A stretch of 64,000 nucleotides of DNA from Siphonodentalium dalli (lineage: Eukaryota > Mollusca > Scaphopoda > Gadilida > Siphonodentaliidae). The notes under the pieces were generated by a model. It worked only from the letters and a program-made list of their open reading frames with translations, had not been told where the DNA came from and searched no databases. Below are positions 32,604 to 44,088 of this stretch, piece after piece (the first letter of the stretch is position 1; each line of letters opens with the position of its first letter). The stretch covers positions 232,558,944 to 232,622,943 of the forward strand of contig CP136061.1 of the NCBI GenBank assembly GCA_032622095.1, given 5' to 3'. The translations under genes and the position numbers were made by a program.

Positions 32604-34775
32604 ATGGCTTGTGCGTCAGAACAGACAGAAGGTGTCTGCGGGCCAAGTTCTTCAAGTGAACCCTGGCTATTCTGCGACGACGAGTTGCAGACAACGAAGT
32701 ATCCATACGACGACGACACCGAACACTGGGGTAAATGGATTACCTATCACAGCCGTGCAACTATCGATGAAGCGTGGGGAAAAGCGAAAGAGTACTATTG
32801 CGCGGGATTGTTCGACGGGGTTAGTAGCATGAAGGTGAGTGGCGTCCGAACAGACCCTGAGCATGCAGGCAACCATGTCATAATCTACTACTGCGCTTAC
32901 AGTGACGCTTCTTTGTGCAGGGCTATCGGAGAACGTGTTGTTGATATAATGGAATATGACAGACAATGTTATTACAAAACTGACACCAGTCACACCATGG
33001 ACTGCACCGTCGTTTATCGCTCAGCGGAGAAGCGTGCATTGGTAATGAAAGTAGCACCATTTGAAGCGCCAAGTTCTTCCAGTGACCGGTGGCTATACTG
33101 CAAAGACGAGCTGCAGATGAGGAAGTATCCATACAACTACGACGACGATCATTGGGGTGAATGGATGACCTTCCACAGCCGTGAATCTATCGACGAAGAG
33201 TGGGAAGACGCAATAGAGTACTATCGTACAGGGTTGCTTGACGGAGTTAGTTTCATGAAGGTGAGTGGCGTCCGAACAGATCCTGAGCATGCAGATAACC
33301 ATGTCATTATCTACTACTGCGCTTACAATGACGCTTCTTCGTGCACAGCTATCGGGGAGCGTGTTGTTAGTATGATGGAATACGAAAGACCATGCTATTA
33401 CAAATTGGTTGCCATGACTCTTGCCGACTGGAAGTGTGAATCGGAAATGGAGGTAGCGCCATTTGATGCGGAATTGGAGGCGCCAAGTTCTTCAAGTAAA
33501 GCATGGTTATCATGCATAGACGAGCAGCAGATGTTGAAGTATCCATGCAACGATGACGACGAACAGTATGGTAAATGGATGACTTTCCACAGCCGTGCAA
33601 CTATCGATGAAGCATGGGGAAATGCAAAAGAGTACTATCGCGCGGGGTTGTTCGACGGGGTTAGTATCATGAATGTGAGTGGCACCGGACCAAGACCTGA
33701 GAATGAGCCTGAGCCTATGAATGCAGACAATCATGTCATCATCTACTTCTGCGATTACAATGACGCTTCTCTGTGCGGTGCTATCGGGGAGCGTGTTGTT
33801 AATATGATGAAATACGACGAACCATGCTATTACAAAACTGACGCCATGACCCTTAACGGTGTGTATCGCTCATTGGGCTCCAAGAGTGCATCGGTAATGG
33901 AGATAGCGCCATTTCAATCGTCAATTGAGGCGCCAAGTTCTTCCAGTGACTACTGGCTATACTGCGTAGACGAGCTTCAGATGACGAAGTATCCACACAA
34001 CTACGACACCGAACATTGGGGTAAATGGATGACCTTCCACAGCCATGCATCTATCGATGAAAAATGGGAAGACGCAAAAGAGTACTATTGTGCGGGATTG
34101 CTTGACGGCGTTAGTTGCATGAAGGTGAGTGGCGCCAGCACAGAGCCTGAGCATGCACGTAGCCATGTAATAATCTACTACTGCGATTACAATGACGCTT
34201 CTTTGTGCAAGGCTATCGGTGAACGTGTTGTTAATATGATGAAATATGACAGACCATGCAATTACAAAACTGACGCCATGACCCGTGCTGGCGTTTATCG
34301 CGCAGCGGGCTACAAGCGTGCATCGGTAATGAACGTAGCACCATTTGAGGAATCAAGTTTTTCCATTGATCATGGCCGCTTGCTATTTTGCAGAGACGAG
34401 CTGCAGATGACGAAATATCCATACAAACACGACACCGAACATTGGGGCAAATGGATGACATTCCACAGCCGTGCATCTATCAATGAAACATGGACAAAAG
34501 CAAAAGAGTACTATTGCGCGGGATTGCTCGACGGTGTTAGTTGCATGAAGGTGTGTCGTGTCAGGACTGAGCATGAACGTAGCCATGTAATAATATACTA
34601 TTGCGCTTACAATGACGCTTCTTTGTGCAAGGCTATCGGTGAACGTGTCGTTAATATGATGAAATATGACAGACCATGCTATTACAAAACTGACGCCATG
34701 ACCCTTGGTGGCGTTTATAACTCAGCGGGGGAGTGTGCACCGGTAATGACGATAGTGCCATTTGATACGGCGTGA
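32604..34775 (+). CDS. Gene B: five-domain BLES03/DUF1917-like protein
   Basis: The main exon encodes 723 residues from MACASEQ. Domains lie at about 14-154, 155-292, 293-442, 443-583 and 584-723. The motif order is as in gene A: W-x-x-C, KYP, a GKW-type core (HWGEW in domain 2, QYGKW in domain 3), DGVS, KVSG or NVSG, HVIIY-F/Y-C, DASLC-AIGERVV and YYKTDAMT-GVY. In domains 2 and 3 the Cys of EYYC is Arg, and domain 2 has ASSC for ASLC. Domain 3 is longer by a Pro/Glu-rich insert after NVSG (PRPENEPEP). Domain 5 and the 3' flank are nearly identical to gene A, while domain 2 is nearly identical to gene C. The ORF can be extended upstream to an ATG at 32562, but this crosses the predicted acceptor. 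Its upstream DNA is satellite, so expression may differ from A and C. Family assignment is from motif order; function is unknown. Confidence 0.8.
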   Translation: MACASEQTEGVCGPSSSSEPWLFCDDELQTTKYPYDDDTEHWGKWITYHSRATIDEAWGKAKEYYCAGLFDGVSSMKVSGVRTDPEHAGNHVIIYYCAYSDASLCRAIGERVVDIMEYDRQCYYKTDTSHTMDCTVVYRSAEKRALVMKVAPFEAPSSSSDRWLYCKDELQMRKYPYNYDDDHWGEWMTFHSRESIDEEWEDAIEYYRTGLLDGVSFMKVSGVRTDPEHADNHVIIYYCAYNDASSCTAIGERVVSMMEYERPCYYKLVAMTLADWKCESEMEVAPFDAELEAPSSSSKAWLSCIDEQQMLKYPCNDDDEQYGKWMTFHSRATIDEAWGNAKEYYRAGLFDGVSIMNVSGTGPRPENEPEPMNADNHVIIYFCDYNDASLCGAIGERVVNMMKYDEPCYYKTDAMTLNGVYRSLGSKSASVMEIAPFQSSIEAPSSSSDYWLYCVDELQMTKYPHNYDTEHWGKWMTFHSHASIDEKWEDAKEYYCAGLLDGVSCMKVSGASTEPEHARSHVIIYYCDYNDASLCKAIGERVVNMMKYDRPCNYKTDAMTRAGVYRAAGYKRASVMNVAPFEESSFSIDHGRLLFCRDELQMTKYPYKHDTEHWGKWMTFHSRASINETWTKAKEYYCAGLLDGVSCMKVCRVRTEHERSHVIIYYCAYNDASLCKAIGERVVNMMKYDRPCYYKTDAMTLGGVYNSAGECAPVMTIVPFDTA

Positions 34776-36586
34776 GGAGCAACATTACAAATACTTTGCG
34801 AATGGTGGCTTCTGTTAGCAGTGGTATAATTTATTCCGGGTTCGTCAAATGTTTCCAAGTCAGTCACCAAAACATTGAGCGTTTTGTTTTTGTTTGTTTG
34901 TTTTTATTCTCAAATTTCAGTGCCTCATTAATTATTACGAAAAATTAGTTGTTCTTTTATTCGTTGTTACTTCAACTATATTTATGATGCACATATTGTC
35001 AACATCGGTCCACTGTTTACGAATCCGTGAACTTGATGACGGTTCCCTTTCCTGAATCATTTCATACAAAAAATGCAGCCAATACGCCAAGGATTAGATA
35101 TTAAGAAATATCTAATCGGGATTCATGATTAGAAAGCGATTGATATTTACAGATGCCACGCGATGTTTGGATTGTTTATTTAAAAATGAGTATGCACTAT
35201 CCAGATATAATCGAAAGGGGTGATTATATTGACTAAATAACGGAGATATCCGGAAATAAAAACAAATAAATTCTTAAAGAGCGTTTGAAATGGATCGTTT
35301 ATCGTTAAGAGCGTTTTTTTTTAACAGAAGAGGTTATTTCTATCAACCTATTTTTTATGATGGAAAACAACAGCTAATTTATTAGATGATTTTTATCACA
35401 AACCGCCAAGTCGAATTTACTCCGATTTGAGACTTTCAGATGGAAAATCCGAAGTAGATCCTCTAAATATTGGTACAACAAACCACTCATAATTCTTAGA
35501 AAAATGTACGACAATAAAATTTTGATAAGTTTGTAATCTGTTTAGGGATAGTCAATGTGACCACTTCCATATATTGCTGGTTAGAAAGGTACCACACTAC
35601 GTCCAATCATTAACTAATATAGTGAGTGGTTTATTCGACCCCAGTCTGTGATTGACTTATATACTCCCATTATGGTCCACAGCATGACTATAATTTCTCC
35701 AGATCATACTGTTTACCAATGGATGGCCCCATTCTCCACGACACGGCGTGTACATATGGCAACCATGGGCGTCGGCTCTCCACCGGCCACCCGACTGTGC
35801 GTATCTATATATAGTGACATTCCTTGTGAAAATGGAAAACAGAAAATTCCTGTCTGTACGTTCTTAGACGTTTCAGAGATTCCTTTGCTTCTGAAATGTG
35901 TTGTCAGAACAATGGCTTTGGAACTGATGGTTGACATGTTATGCTCTCAGAAGCTGCAGAATTTAGCTTTACATAATTCGTAAACAGGACCGTTTTAGCA
36001 CTATGTAGGAACTCTTACATCGGAAGACGTTATATCGCCTGTAGTCTGATGGTTCTTGGCTGATTTGTTACGGTTCCTTATGATTAAAAATAATTATTTT
36101 CGGGACAATCTAATTATAGATATCTTAATAGTGGGTACGTTCCAGTGGTTTACTTGGAACAGTATGGTGTATATAGTAAACATTGATTCGAATCTGTGTT
36201 CTTCTATGTTCTTGAACGGTGGGCTGCCAAGACCATATCTATATTTAGAGCACAATCCCATTGTTACCCCCATTGTTGGGAAAGCACACAAATTCCCACT
36301 GCAGGAACGGTTACATCGGAAGTTGTTCTATCGCCGGTTTTTGATGGCTCAGGAATGATTTGTTACGGTGTCTGATTATCCAAATTATACATTTTCGCGA
36401 GTTTTTGCCAGTTAACTCGCAATTTTTTAGCCATCAAGGTGATAATTCAATTTATTTTTCCATTACCCTCACAATTAATCTATGGTCCCAAATAACATGA
36501 GAATAATGAAAATCACATTGTGCGAGTCATATAACAACGACGAAAACCGCGAAGACTGAATATTTCTGCCCAACAAACCAATCATA
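34776..36586. other. Downstream block B
   Basis: Corresponds to 19434-22360 of unit A without the 1.1-kb insertion. At 34881-34917 a TTTGTTTGTTTG stretch joins directly to TTTCAGTGCCTCATT. AATAAA hexamers are at 35255 and 35265. The repeat TTACATCGGAAG occurs near 36016 and 36313. No gene is supported. Confidence 0.5.
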
Positions 36587-36665
36587 ATGGCCGCCACTTT
36601 TTTAAAAATGGCCACCACTTTTTTTTAAATGGCCGCCACTTTTTTCAAAATGGCCGCCACTTTAA
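36587..36665. repeat. Short tandem array of AAATGGCCGCC units (B)
   Basis: Same four-unit array as at 22361, with slightly different A/T spacers. Confidence 0.7.
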
Positions 36666-36827
36666 CAAAAAACCCGCCGTTTTCAACTCGTACTCAATGT
36701 ATACGACGAACGTAACTTCCATTCCTTATTCGAAATTGACCGCCGCCCAGAGTGGCTGAACTTGGTGACCCATGCAATTTCCCTGTTCCCCCAGTAATTC
36801 CTCTATGTATTTATGTAAAAAAAAAAA

Positions 36828-37118
36828 GGTGTTGTAGGTTCCCACCCCAAAATAATAAAATACCCCAAATATTTCCCATAAATCTCACCGATCCAAAATG
36901 GCCGCTGTTCAGATGGTGCAATTAGGGGACCCATACATGTTATTTTCCAATCGTTCCACACATCCCACCCGATCCAAAATGGCCGCCGCCCAGAGGAGCT
37001 CAAAATAGCGGACCCATGCCATTTCTCGACCCTTTGACTCTTAGGTCCCCTCTGGGCGGCGGCCAATTTGGATTGGGGGCTTATGTTTAGGGTGTCTTGT
37101 GGGCTACCCTACAACACC
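36828..37118. mobile_element. 291-bp MITE with GGTGTTGTAGG ends (B copy)
   Basis: Orthologous position to 22602-22892; same length, ends and flanks. Confidence 0.65.
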
Positions 37119-39690
37119 CTGTGTACTCTCTTTCCTTGGGAACACGTTTCTTCTTGACAGCCTATAGTCTATTGCATCATGATCCATACTGGTTGAGCCA
37201 CCGAGGACCCCTACATGCACATATATTTGTTTTGTTTTTCAATGAACTAATTTCCAAAACACATGTTTTAATTTCATTTTGCCCACAGTTGTCATTTGCA
37301 CCTGGAGGTAGTATATGAATGATAAAGTCAGTACTTGTCAGATCGCTTTAAAACAAGTAGTTCTAAACAGAGGAAACAGGCAGAGGGTCTTTATTGAACG
37401 GTGATAGGGGATATGGGAATGTACACCTTGAACTTTCTAACTGCATACCCCCCCTTCCCCAATAGATCATCGCCCATTACCTCCCAACTGGATCAAACTA
37501 AATTACAACTGGTACTTCAAGATATCCAACTGTTGGAAATTTATCAAAACCTTACTGATAATACCGGTATATATATCAAAATTATTACATGTAATTTAGG
37601 AATCTATATACAAGTACCAAACATGAATTTATAACATAGACAGGGTGTGTGCGGAAGTATTAAATCTCCCATCTCTGCCTCTATTTGAACCAAATGTAAA
37701 TCCCAATCTATGAGATCCATTGATCTAGTAATCCCAAATGGTATATTATAGAAGTTTCATGTTCATGGCACCTCTGATAAGTGTTCCATGAAATCATCAG
37801 CATACTAAATAAGACACATCATTATCACATATGAAAAGAAGTCAATAGCCTATATAAACATACTATTATAACACTTGCCCGTACAACTGCATATACCACA
37901 GCACATGGGAATTAAAATAATTTAAATTGATATGAATGACACAAATAACTGTTATTTCTTTATCAAACGCTGTCAGATATGATAAGATCTCATTTCATGC
38001 ACATGAGACATTAGAGAGAATGGCAGGTAGACAAGCTTTATATTGTCAGTGAAAGTGACATCCAAATAATATTGTGGCATCAGGAATGTGAAAGAACAAC
38101 ATTTGTAACAGGCCGGGGTACATATACTTATGTTGTCCCCTCCATTGGCAAGGATAACAATCTATCTGTTCGTGATTTTTCTCCCAGACCCATGGACCGA
38201 TTTCAACTAAATTTTGTGGTATGATTCGATGTACTCTGGCGGATGTTATGATGCGGTTAGTTTTTCAAAATTAAATAAGAAAATTAATAATTAAATTTTC
38301 ATGAAAATTATTTCTTTTAATGTATTTTTTGTTTGGTTAAATTACAACAAAAAATTGGAGTTATGTCACTGGCTCCGCCCAAATTTGACCCAGTGACCTC
38401 ATGAACAAATTGGAGTTATGTCACTGGCTCCGCCCACATTTGACCCAGTGACCACATGAACAAATCTGAACCCCAGTCAATCAAGGACACTTCATACCAA
38501 ATGTGAACCCATTCGACCTGATGGTACACGAGAAGAAGTCGTTTTAAGAATTACTAAATAATTATGGCCCTGGATTCGCAACTTTTTGACTTGGTGACCT
38601 CATTTAAACAAATCTGAATACCAGTCACCTATGGAACATCCACACAATTATGAACCCATGCGGTCCTATGGATCTAAAGAAGAAGATGCTCAAATACATG
38701 TTGACGGATGGATGGATGGACGGTACGACGGATGGATGGACGGACGGACGAGGGGTCGCGACTCCACCGGAGCTTTGTCTCAGGTCAGCTAAAAAAGCGT
38801 TCCGTATTAGTCTATTCTTGATATGGTAGAAATAAAGATAGTTTGTTTCACCTACATGCGAAAAATTATAAACAGATGGAAAAGGGTTATGACCATGGTA
38901 TTTCATGAGGCCGGCATATCTATATATCGTTTATTTTGCAACCAATCTTATACATTCTTCCAAATTACGTAGACAAAATTTTAAGTTGCAATGAGCCATA
39001 AAATGAACAGAATCTCATGATAGTATAGACGTTTAATTTCATTGGGTCACTTATATAGGCGAGCATCATTATATATGTCACTTAATTTTCTGTTAAACTA
39101 GATAGCTATACTCTTATTTCTTAATTTACCTGTTGGATTATGTAGATACTATACGCTACAGTCATTATTGGGTTCAAAACGTTTTATATAGAACCGTAAC
39201 ACTCATAAGTTGTGATTATGAGGCTTATTATCAACCCATATCACAGCCCATATCGGGATATTTTCTCTGCTATTATACAGATAACACAGGTATACTTTAT
39301 ACTCAGTGATCGTCTTCAGAATGAGTTTCACACTCGATATGCCATCGAAAACAAAGGCATTATTTGTGCATGTGTTGATTTTCATTGTTTACATGTTGAT
39401 AATTACACGCTAACTCGCTATCTCCGAATGAATTTGGTCTAAAGTTCAGGTTTTGGTAAAACGGCACTTCAGAAATGTTTAATTTATTTAAGATATGGTA
39501 AAGCGCGGTAATATGGACACAACGGGGAATATGGAGACCCCATGCTTCGGCCTGATTCAGTTTGTTTGAGTTATATAAGCATTTCGCCAATCAATTTCCA
39601 TGTAGAAATTGCAATGCCCTCTAAAATAAGAGAGACTACACAATCATGGATTTAATTAAAATTCGAGTGTCACACGTAAGTTTTTAAGTC
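37119..39690. other. Downstream block B, with dispersed repeat at 38110-38770
   Basis: Nearly identical to 22893-25490. In B, a roughly 58-bp piece (GGAGTTATGTCACTGGCTCC...) is duplicated near 38358-38470. About 100 bp near 39190 is absent relative to A. The GGATGGACGG microsatellite is at 38703-38755. No coding evidence. Confidence 0.5.
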
Positions 39691-39692
39691 TA

Positions 39693-40321
39693 CCCAACAA
39701 ACATAGCGGTATCGGTCCGGTGTCGGCTTTTTGTCGGGAGTGTCGGTTCCGGTATCCCGACACCAGACCGAGATCGGACCTGTTACACATTGGGGTCCCT
39801 GGTGTGATTGTCGGACATGTTAACAGCGACACAGTTTATAGCGAAAGAGATCGATTTGAGAGAGTGAGTAGATGGGCGCGAAGCGCCCGGGATGGTCGAA
39901 AAGATCGAGTGATCTTCTCCTTCACCCCATCGATTTATTCAATACAGCTCCTAAAATACAACCAGCTCGATGACGTCACAAACTCAGTACAAAAGTACGG
40001 AAGCCCAGATCAATACATGACAGGACCGGCACTTGTTAAACGATACAGAAATTTCAAAATATTCCTAAATATAATAAAGTTAGTGGATATGATGTAAATA
40101 TGATGTTACGAACGGTATCGAACAATAAATCAATTCGTTATGTACATGTCAGACATTTGTATTTGTCAATGTCGGTTATTATCGGTTTTGCGATGTCGGT
40201 GCGATGGTCAATTATATGTATCGAACCGACGCTGTATTATTGATGCCGGACCGACACCATGTACTCACTATCACCCCGACACAGATATGGAGCGAAATCA
40301 AATGGGTATGTTTTGATTGGG
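39693..40321. mobile_element. Probable MITE with CCCAACAAACAT ends (B only)
   Basis: Begins CCCAACAAACATAGCGG and ends ATGTTTTGATTGGG, an imperfect inverted pair; TA flanks each side. Subterminal GGTCCGGTGTCGG is matched by an inverted CCGGACCGACACC near the right end. It contains a 125-residue ORF (39720-40097) with no recognisable domain. The right flank does not match unit A, so the target duplication is not proven. Confidence 0.5.
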
Positions 40322-40323
40322 TA

Positions 40324-40865
40324 TGTTTTGGTGTGGGTGTGGTTTGTCAATGACCCTATCACACAATACCATTCAATAATAAATGGGTGATTTTTGTTTA
40401 ATATTTTCTGTAAAATTAAAAATATCGTTTCATGTTAGGTCAGTTATCGACCGAATAATGATACTTCTGGTGTCCGGTCAGTGACGGGGTTTATATGTGT
40501 GGCTAGGGCGAATATCAGCCTTTCGTTAGACACCAAAAGGATCCATCTACGTGCTGTATTCCTCGAGATATCGGCCGCCCCACGCAATTTGAAATTCTGT
40601 CCCGCAGATTGTCGTTCTATTCCATATTCCATCCCATGTTAGGTCAGTTGTCGACCAAATAATGCAACTTCTGGTTTCCGGTCAGTGGCGGGGTTAATAT
40701 TTATGGATAGGTCGAATGTGGGCCTTTCGTTAGACACCAAAAAAGAGCCATCTACGTACTGTATTCCTCGAGTTATCGGCCGACCCACGCAATTTGAAAT
40801 TCTGTCCCGCAGATTTTCGTTCTATCCCCCATATCCCATCCCATCCCGCAGATTGTCATGTCCCA
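40324..40865. repeat. Two tandem copies of a roughly 205-bp unit
   Basis: CATGTTAGGTCAGTTRTCGACC...CGTTCTAT occurs twice, at about 40432-40632 and 40636-40845. Unit A has one copy at 26370-26580. Positions 40324-40431 are not found in A. Confidence 0.65.
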
Positions 40866-41235
40866 CTTTATGCTGATGACCTAGTTTTGATCAGTAGGTT
40901 AAAGAAAAGTTTACAATATTTCCTTAATTCAATTGAGGACTATTGCCTGAAATGGAGATTATGAATCAATCCAGTATCAAGAATTAGGGCATGCACTACA
41001 TGCACTGAGTCTTTTTCATCAATAATACAAAGATAGATTGTGCATCAGATTATAGTTATTTAGGGATTACAGTTTCATCTAAAGGTGATTTTAAAAATGG
41101 ATGTGAGGTGTGGGGAGGTTATATAAATAACTTATCTGATCACCTAAGCCCATCAACGCTTACTAAATAAACACTTTGACAAAGACACATTTGAAAAATT
41201 GGCCTTAAGTTTTTATAAACAAATGGTATGAGTTA

Positions 41236-41717
41236 AAGGTACTCAATCCGACCAGAGGGTCCCCATCTAAACAGATTCCAACAACAACAATCCGATCAGA
41301 TGGTCCTATATTACTATTTCTTTGGCTTTGGTGGTAACAAATATTTGATTCGAGTCGAGGAACCCATCAAACAAAGCTCAGAGTTATTAGATATTGATTT
41401 TTGAAAATTCTTATGTTCTCGAGATGAGTACTAATAATTGCCGACTATTTCGTTTCCTGCTCGAGATTTGTACACCAAAACTCTATTCAAACAGACAAGG
41501 ATGGATAACTCTAAAATCAAGTGGTAATAATAACGCAATTTCGACTGAGATCTGGGCCAGAAAGTATTCCCGATAATGAAAAATAATAGATTTCTAAAAT
41601 CGATATCTAACAAATCTGAGCTTTGGTGGGTGACTTTCTCGACTCGAATCAAATATTTTTGACCCCCGAAGCCATTGAAATAGTAATTGAGAGGAGTTTT
41701 ATCGTATTGAGTACCTT
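41236..41717. mobile_element. 482-bp MITE, TA target, long subterminal inverted repeats
   Basis: Ends AAGGTACTCAAT and ATTGAGTACCTT, flanked by TA (41234-41235 and 41718-41719). The empty site in A reads GAGTTAATTCTAAGG near 28069. Inner arms pair too: ACAAATATTTGATTCGAGTCG near 41338 with CGACTCGAATCAAATATTT near 41640. Consistent with a Tc1/mariner-type non-autonomous element. Confidence 0.88.
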
Positions 41718-41837
41718 TAATTCTATAAGGCTACTAATTTGGCGACTCGTGGTGAACTGGGAAGATTTCCACTGGGCTTTTTAAAGTAACCCAGCAAGTT
41801 ATACGTAATGTTTATGATACGAATCATCAAACCTTAA

Positions 41838-42794
41838 GGGTCAGATGCACGTTTTGCCAAAATTTCCTGGTATTTCAAAATGTATTTTCTCTAAATCTAT
41901 CAGGAATATCTTTGTGAAATTTTTTACAAGAGATTATTGTGGTACCATACATAAGAACCATTGGACATTTGGTTATTATAATCTCATTTACTTTACTTTT
42001 ATGGCATGGAAAATCTTTTTAATTTCACTGTGTTCAGGTACCGAGAACTACTGTAAAACAGATTTTTTTCGAAAGTGCATTTCATATATACATGATATCA
42101 TATCTGAAGATCATGAGAGGAGACTTAATTTTTCTTGATTCATGAAATTATATGATTATTTTCATTCAGAAAGACAACTACCATAAATAATTTTTTATTA
42201 TTGATAATTTTCATGCCATGCTTGTTGGTCATTGAAAAATTGGGCTCAGATGAGTTCTGGGTCATGGGTTCATAACCAAGTTAAATCTGACCACCATATC
42301 TCTTAACACTGTGGCCTAATTTCTGTTGATTGCTCCCTGCTTGAGTGGACAGCACCACATTTGAACATTTGTTTTCATTGGGCTGGCATATTTGTGACTG
42401 CTTTATTCTTCATTATAATACATGGGGTATGATGCTATAATATGCAATTAAAAAGCTAACTCAACATTATGATACAAATGAAGCCTCCTCTCATGGAGTC
42501 AAGACAATAAGCTATTTGATGGTTGACATGTTGTTTGAAATTATAAATTTTTCTGGCAGTTCTCGGTACCTAAAGGGACAGAAACGAAACAAATATTTTC
42601 AACCTCTCAAATGTATTAAAATCCATTATTGTTATTGTCTCTTTATAATTGCTCTGATTCTATATATAATGAAAATTATCATATGTAAAATTCAAGATTT
42701 TTCACCAGATAGATCCAGAGAAATTCTTTGTTGAAAATCACTTGCCATTTCTGGCTGGATTTACTGTGATTTATGCAAAACGTGCGTCTCCCCC
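41838..42794. mobile_element. 957-bp foldback element at TTAA
   Basis: Ends GGGTCAGATGCACGTTTTGC and GCAAAACGTGCGTCTCCCCC, flanked by TTAA at 41834-41837 and 42795-42798. The unit A empty site is CCTTAGCGACAG near 28174, with one substitution. Inner inverted pairs include CAGGTACCGAGAACT near 42035 and AGTTCTCGGTACCT near 42558. A TTAA target would fit a piggyBac-type source; a TA reading is also possible. The ORFs inside have no recognised domain. Confidence 0.8.
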
Positions 42795-43627
42795 TTAACG
42801 ACAGTTCGCTACTACATGATGCTTATTTGTGTAATCGGAATACATATTCCAAGGGTCAAGTAACATGGCTCAACTCCATTCAATTCTTGACAGTTCTACA
42901 TATAAACATATATGGGATAGCAAATACGTAAAAGAAGGTTGAAAATAGTATAATGAGTAACCTAAGGTCCAAATATATAAAACAATGGCAAATACAAACC
43001 CTTCACTCTGAAAAACTTAGGACTTACATAACTATTAAAGATAATTTTGGTTATGAGAACTACCTATTTCATAAAAAAAACATGTAAGTACCGGCATAGA
43101 AAAACACTTTGTAGATTAAGGATAAGCGGTCACTCTCGGTACATTGAAACAGGCAGACATACTCGTCCGAAAAAACTGACATTAATGACAGAAAATGTAA
43201 CAATTGTAACAGCATTGAAGATGAGGCTCATCTCATATTGTATTGTTCATCGGGAACAGTTATGTTTGATGCTTTAAATAGTTTTATTGATAGATTCTAT
43301 TTTTACCAGAAAACGAGAAACTTAAGATAATTCTAAGTTGTAATGAGAATAATATATGCACAGTTGTAACTAAGTTCCTAGATGCAATATTAAAGGGCAG
43401 AGGTCAAATATAAGTTCTGAAAATGGTAATATACACAACAATGTATTTACAGATTATGTTGTTCTCAGTTGTGCATTGTTCATTATAATTCATACATGAT
43501 CGTATTTTCCCAGGTGCTGCTGGCATGATTCAGTCATCAAATTTCATCGTTCCATTTGACCCATCACTACCATTAAACCAGATAATGCCAACCTCATTAG
43601 CATCATCATTTTGAGGTAAGACCATTT

Positions 43628-44088
43628 GTGACCCGCCATATCAAATCCAGTTGTAAGTCGGGATTTTTTTTACCCTGTGCCAATGCATTCTCTTATATAT
43701 GCGAGTCGACCATATGTCGCCTCGCATATATAAGAGAATGCATTGGCCTAACAATTTTTTACAATTTTAATAATGTTTTCTTGTATTCTTTAACAATTTT
43801 ATAATTTCACCCATACAGAGCCCCAGACAAACATGAGCAGACGACACTCTTCTATATGCTTCTATATGTGTGTGGGGCTCCCTGCAGGGTAATGGATGTT
43901 TTTTTTATTTTATGTCCTAAAAAATGTAAGAAACATTTATTTTAAAAAAAATGATAAAAAAATTGTAAGGCCAATGCATTCTCTTATATATGCGAGGCGA
44001 CCTATGGTCGACTCGCATACATAAGAGAATGCATTGGCACAGGGTAAAAAAATCCCGACTTACGACTGGATTTGATATGGCGGGTCAC
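43628..44088. mobile_element. Foldback MITE with hairpins inside each arm (B)
   Basis: Orthologous to 30521-30965: same GTGACCCGCC ends and ATTT flanks, with small differences in the central spacer. It was inserted before the A/B duplication. Confidence 0.85.

Larger units (their letters stand above)
40866..43425 (+). pseudogene. Dead LINE, unit B copy, interrupted by two MITEs
   Basis: Same element as 26590-30300. The YADDLVLIS region is near 40870, CEVWGGY near 41105-41125, and the knuckle CNNCNSIEDEAHLILYC near 43205-43255. The sites that hold the hAT element and the antisense LINE in A are empty here, while the two MITEs below are absent from A. Confidence 0.75.

Noticed and set aside
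39720-40097. 125-residue ORF as a gene
   Set aside because: Lies inside a MITE-like insertion bounded by inverted ends, absent from unit A, with no recognised domain.
41845-42138. 97-residue ORF as a transposase fragment
   Set aside because: Lies in the arm of a foldback element; no DDE-type or zinc-finger motif is visible.
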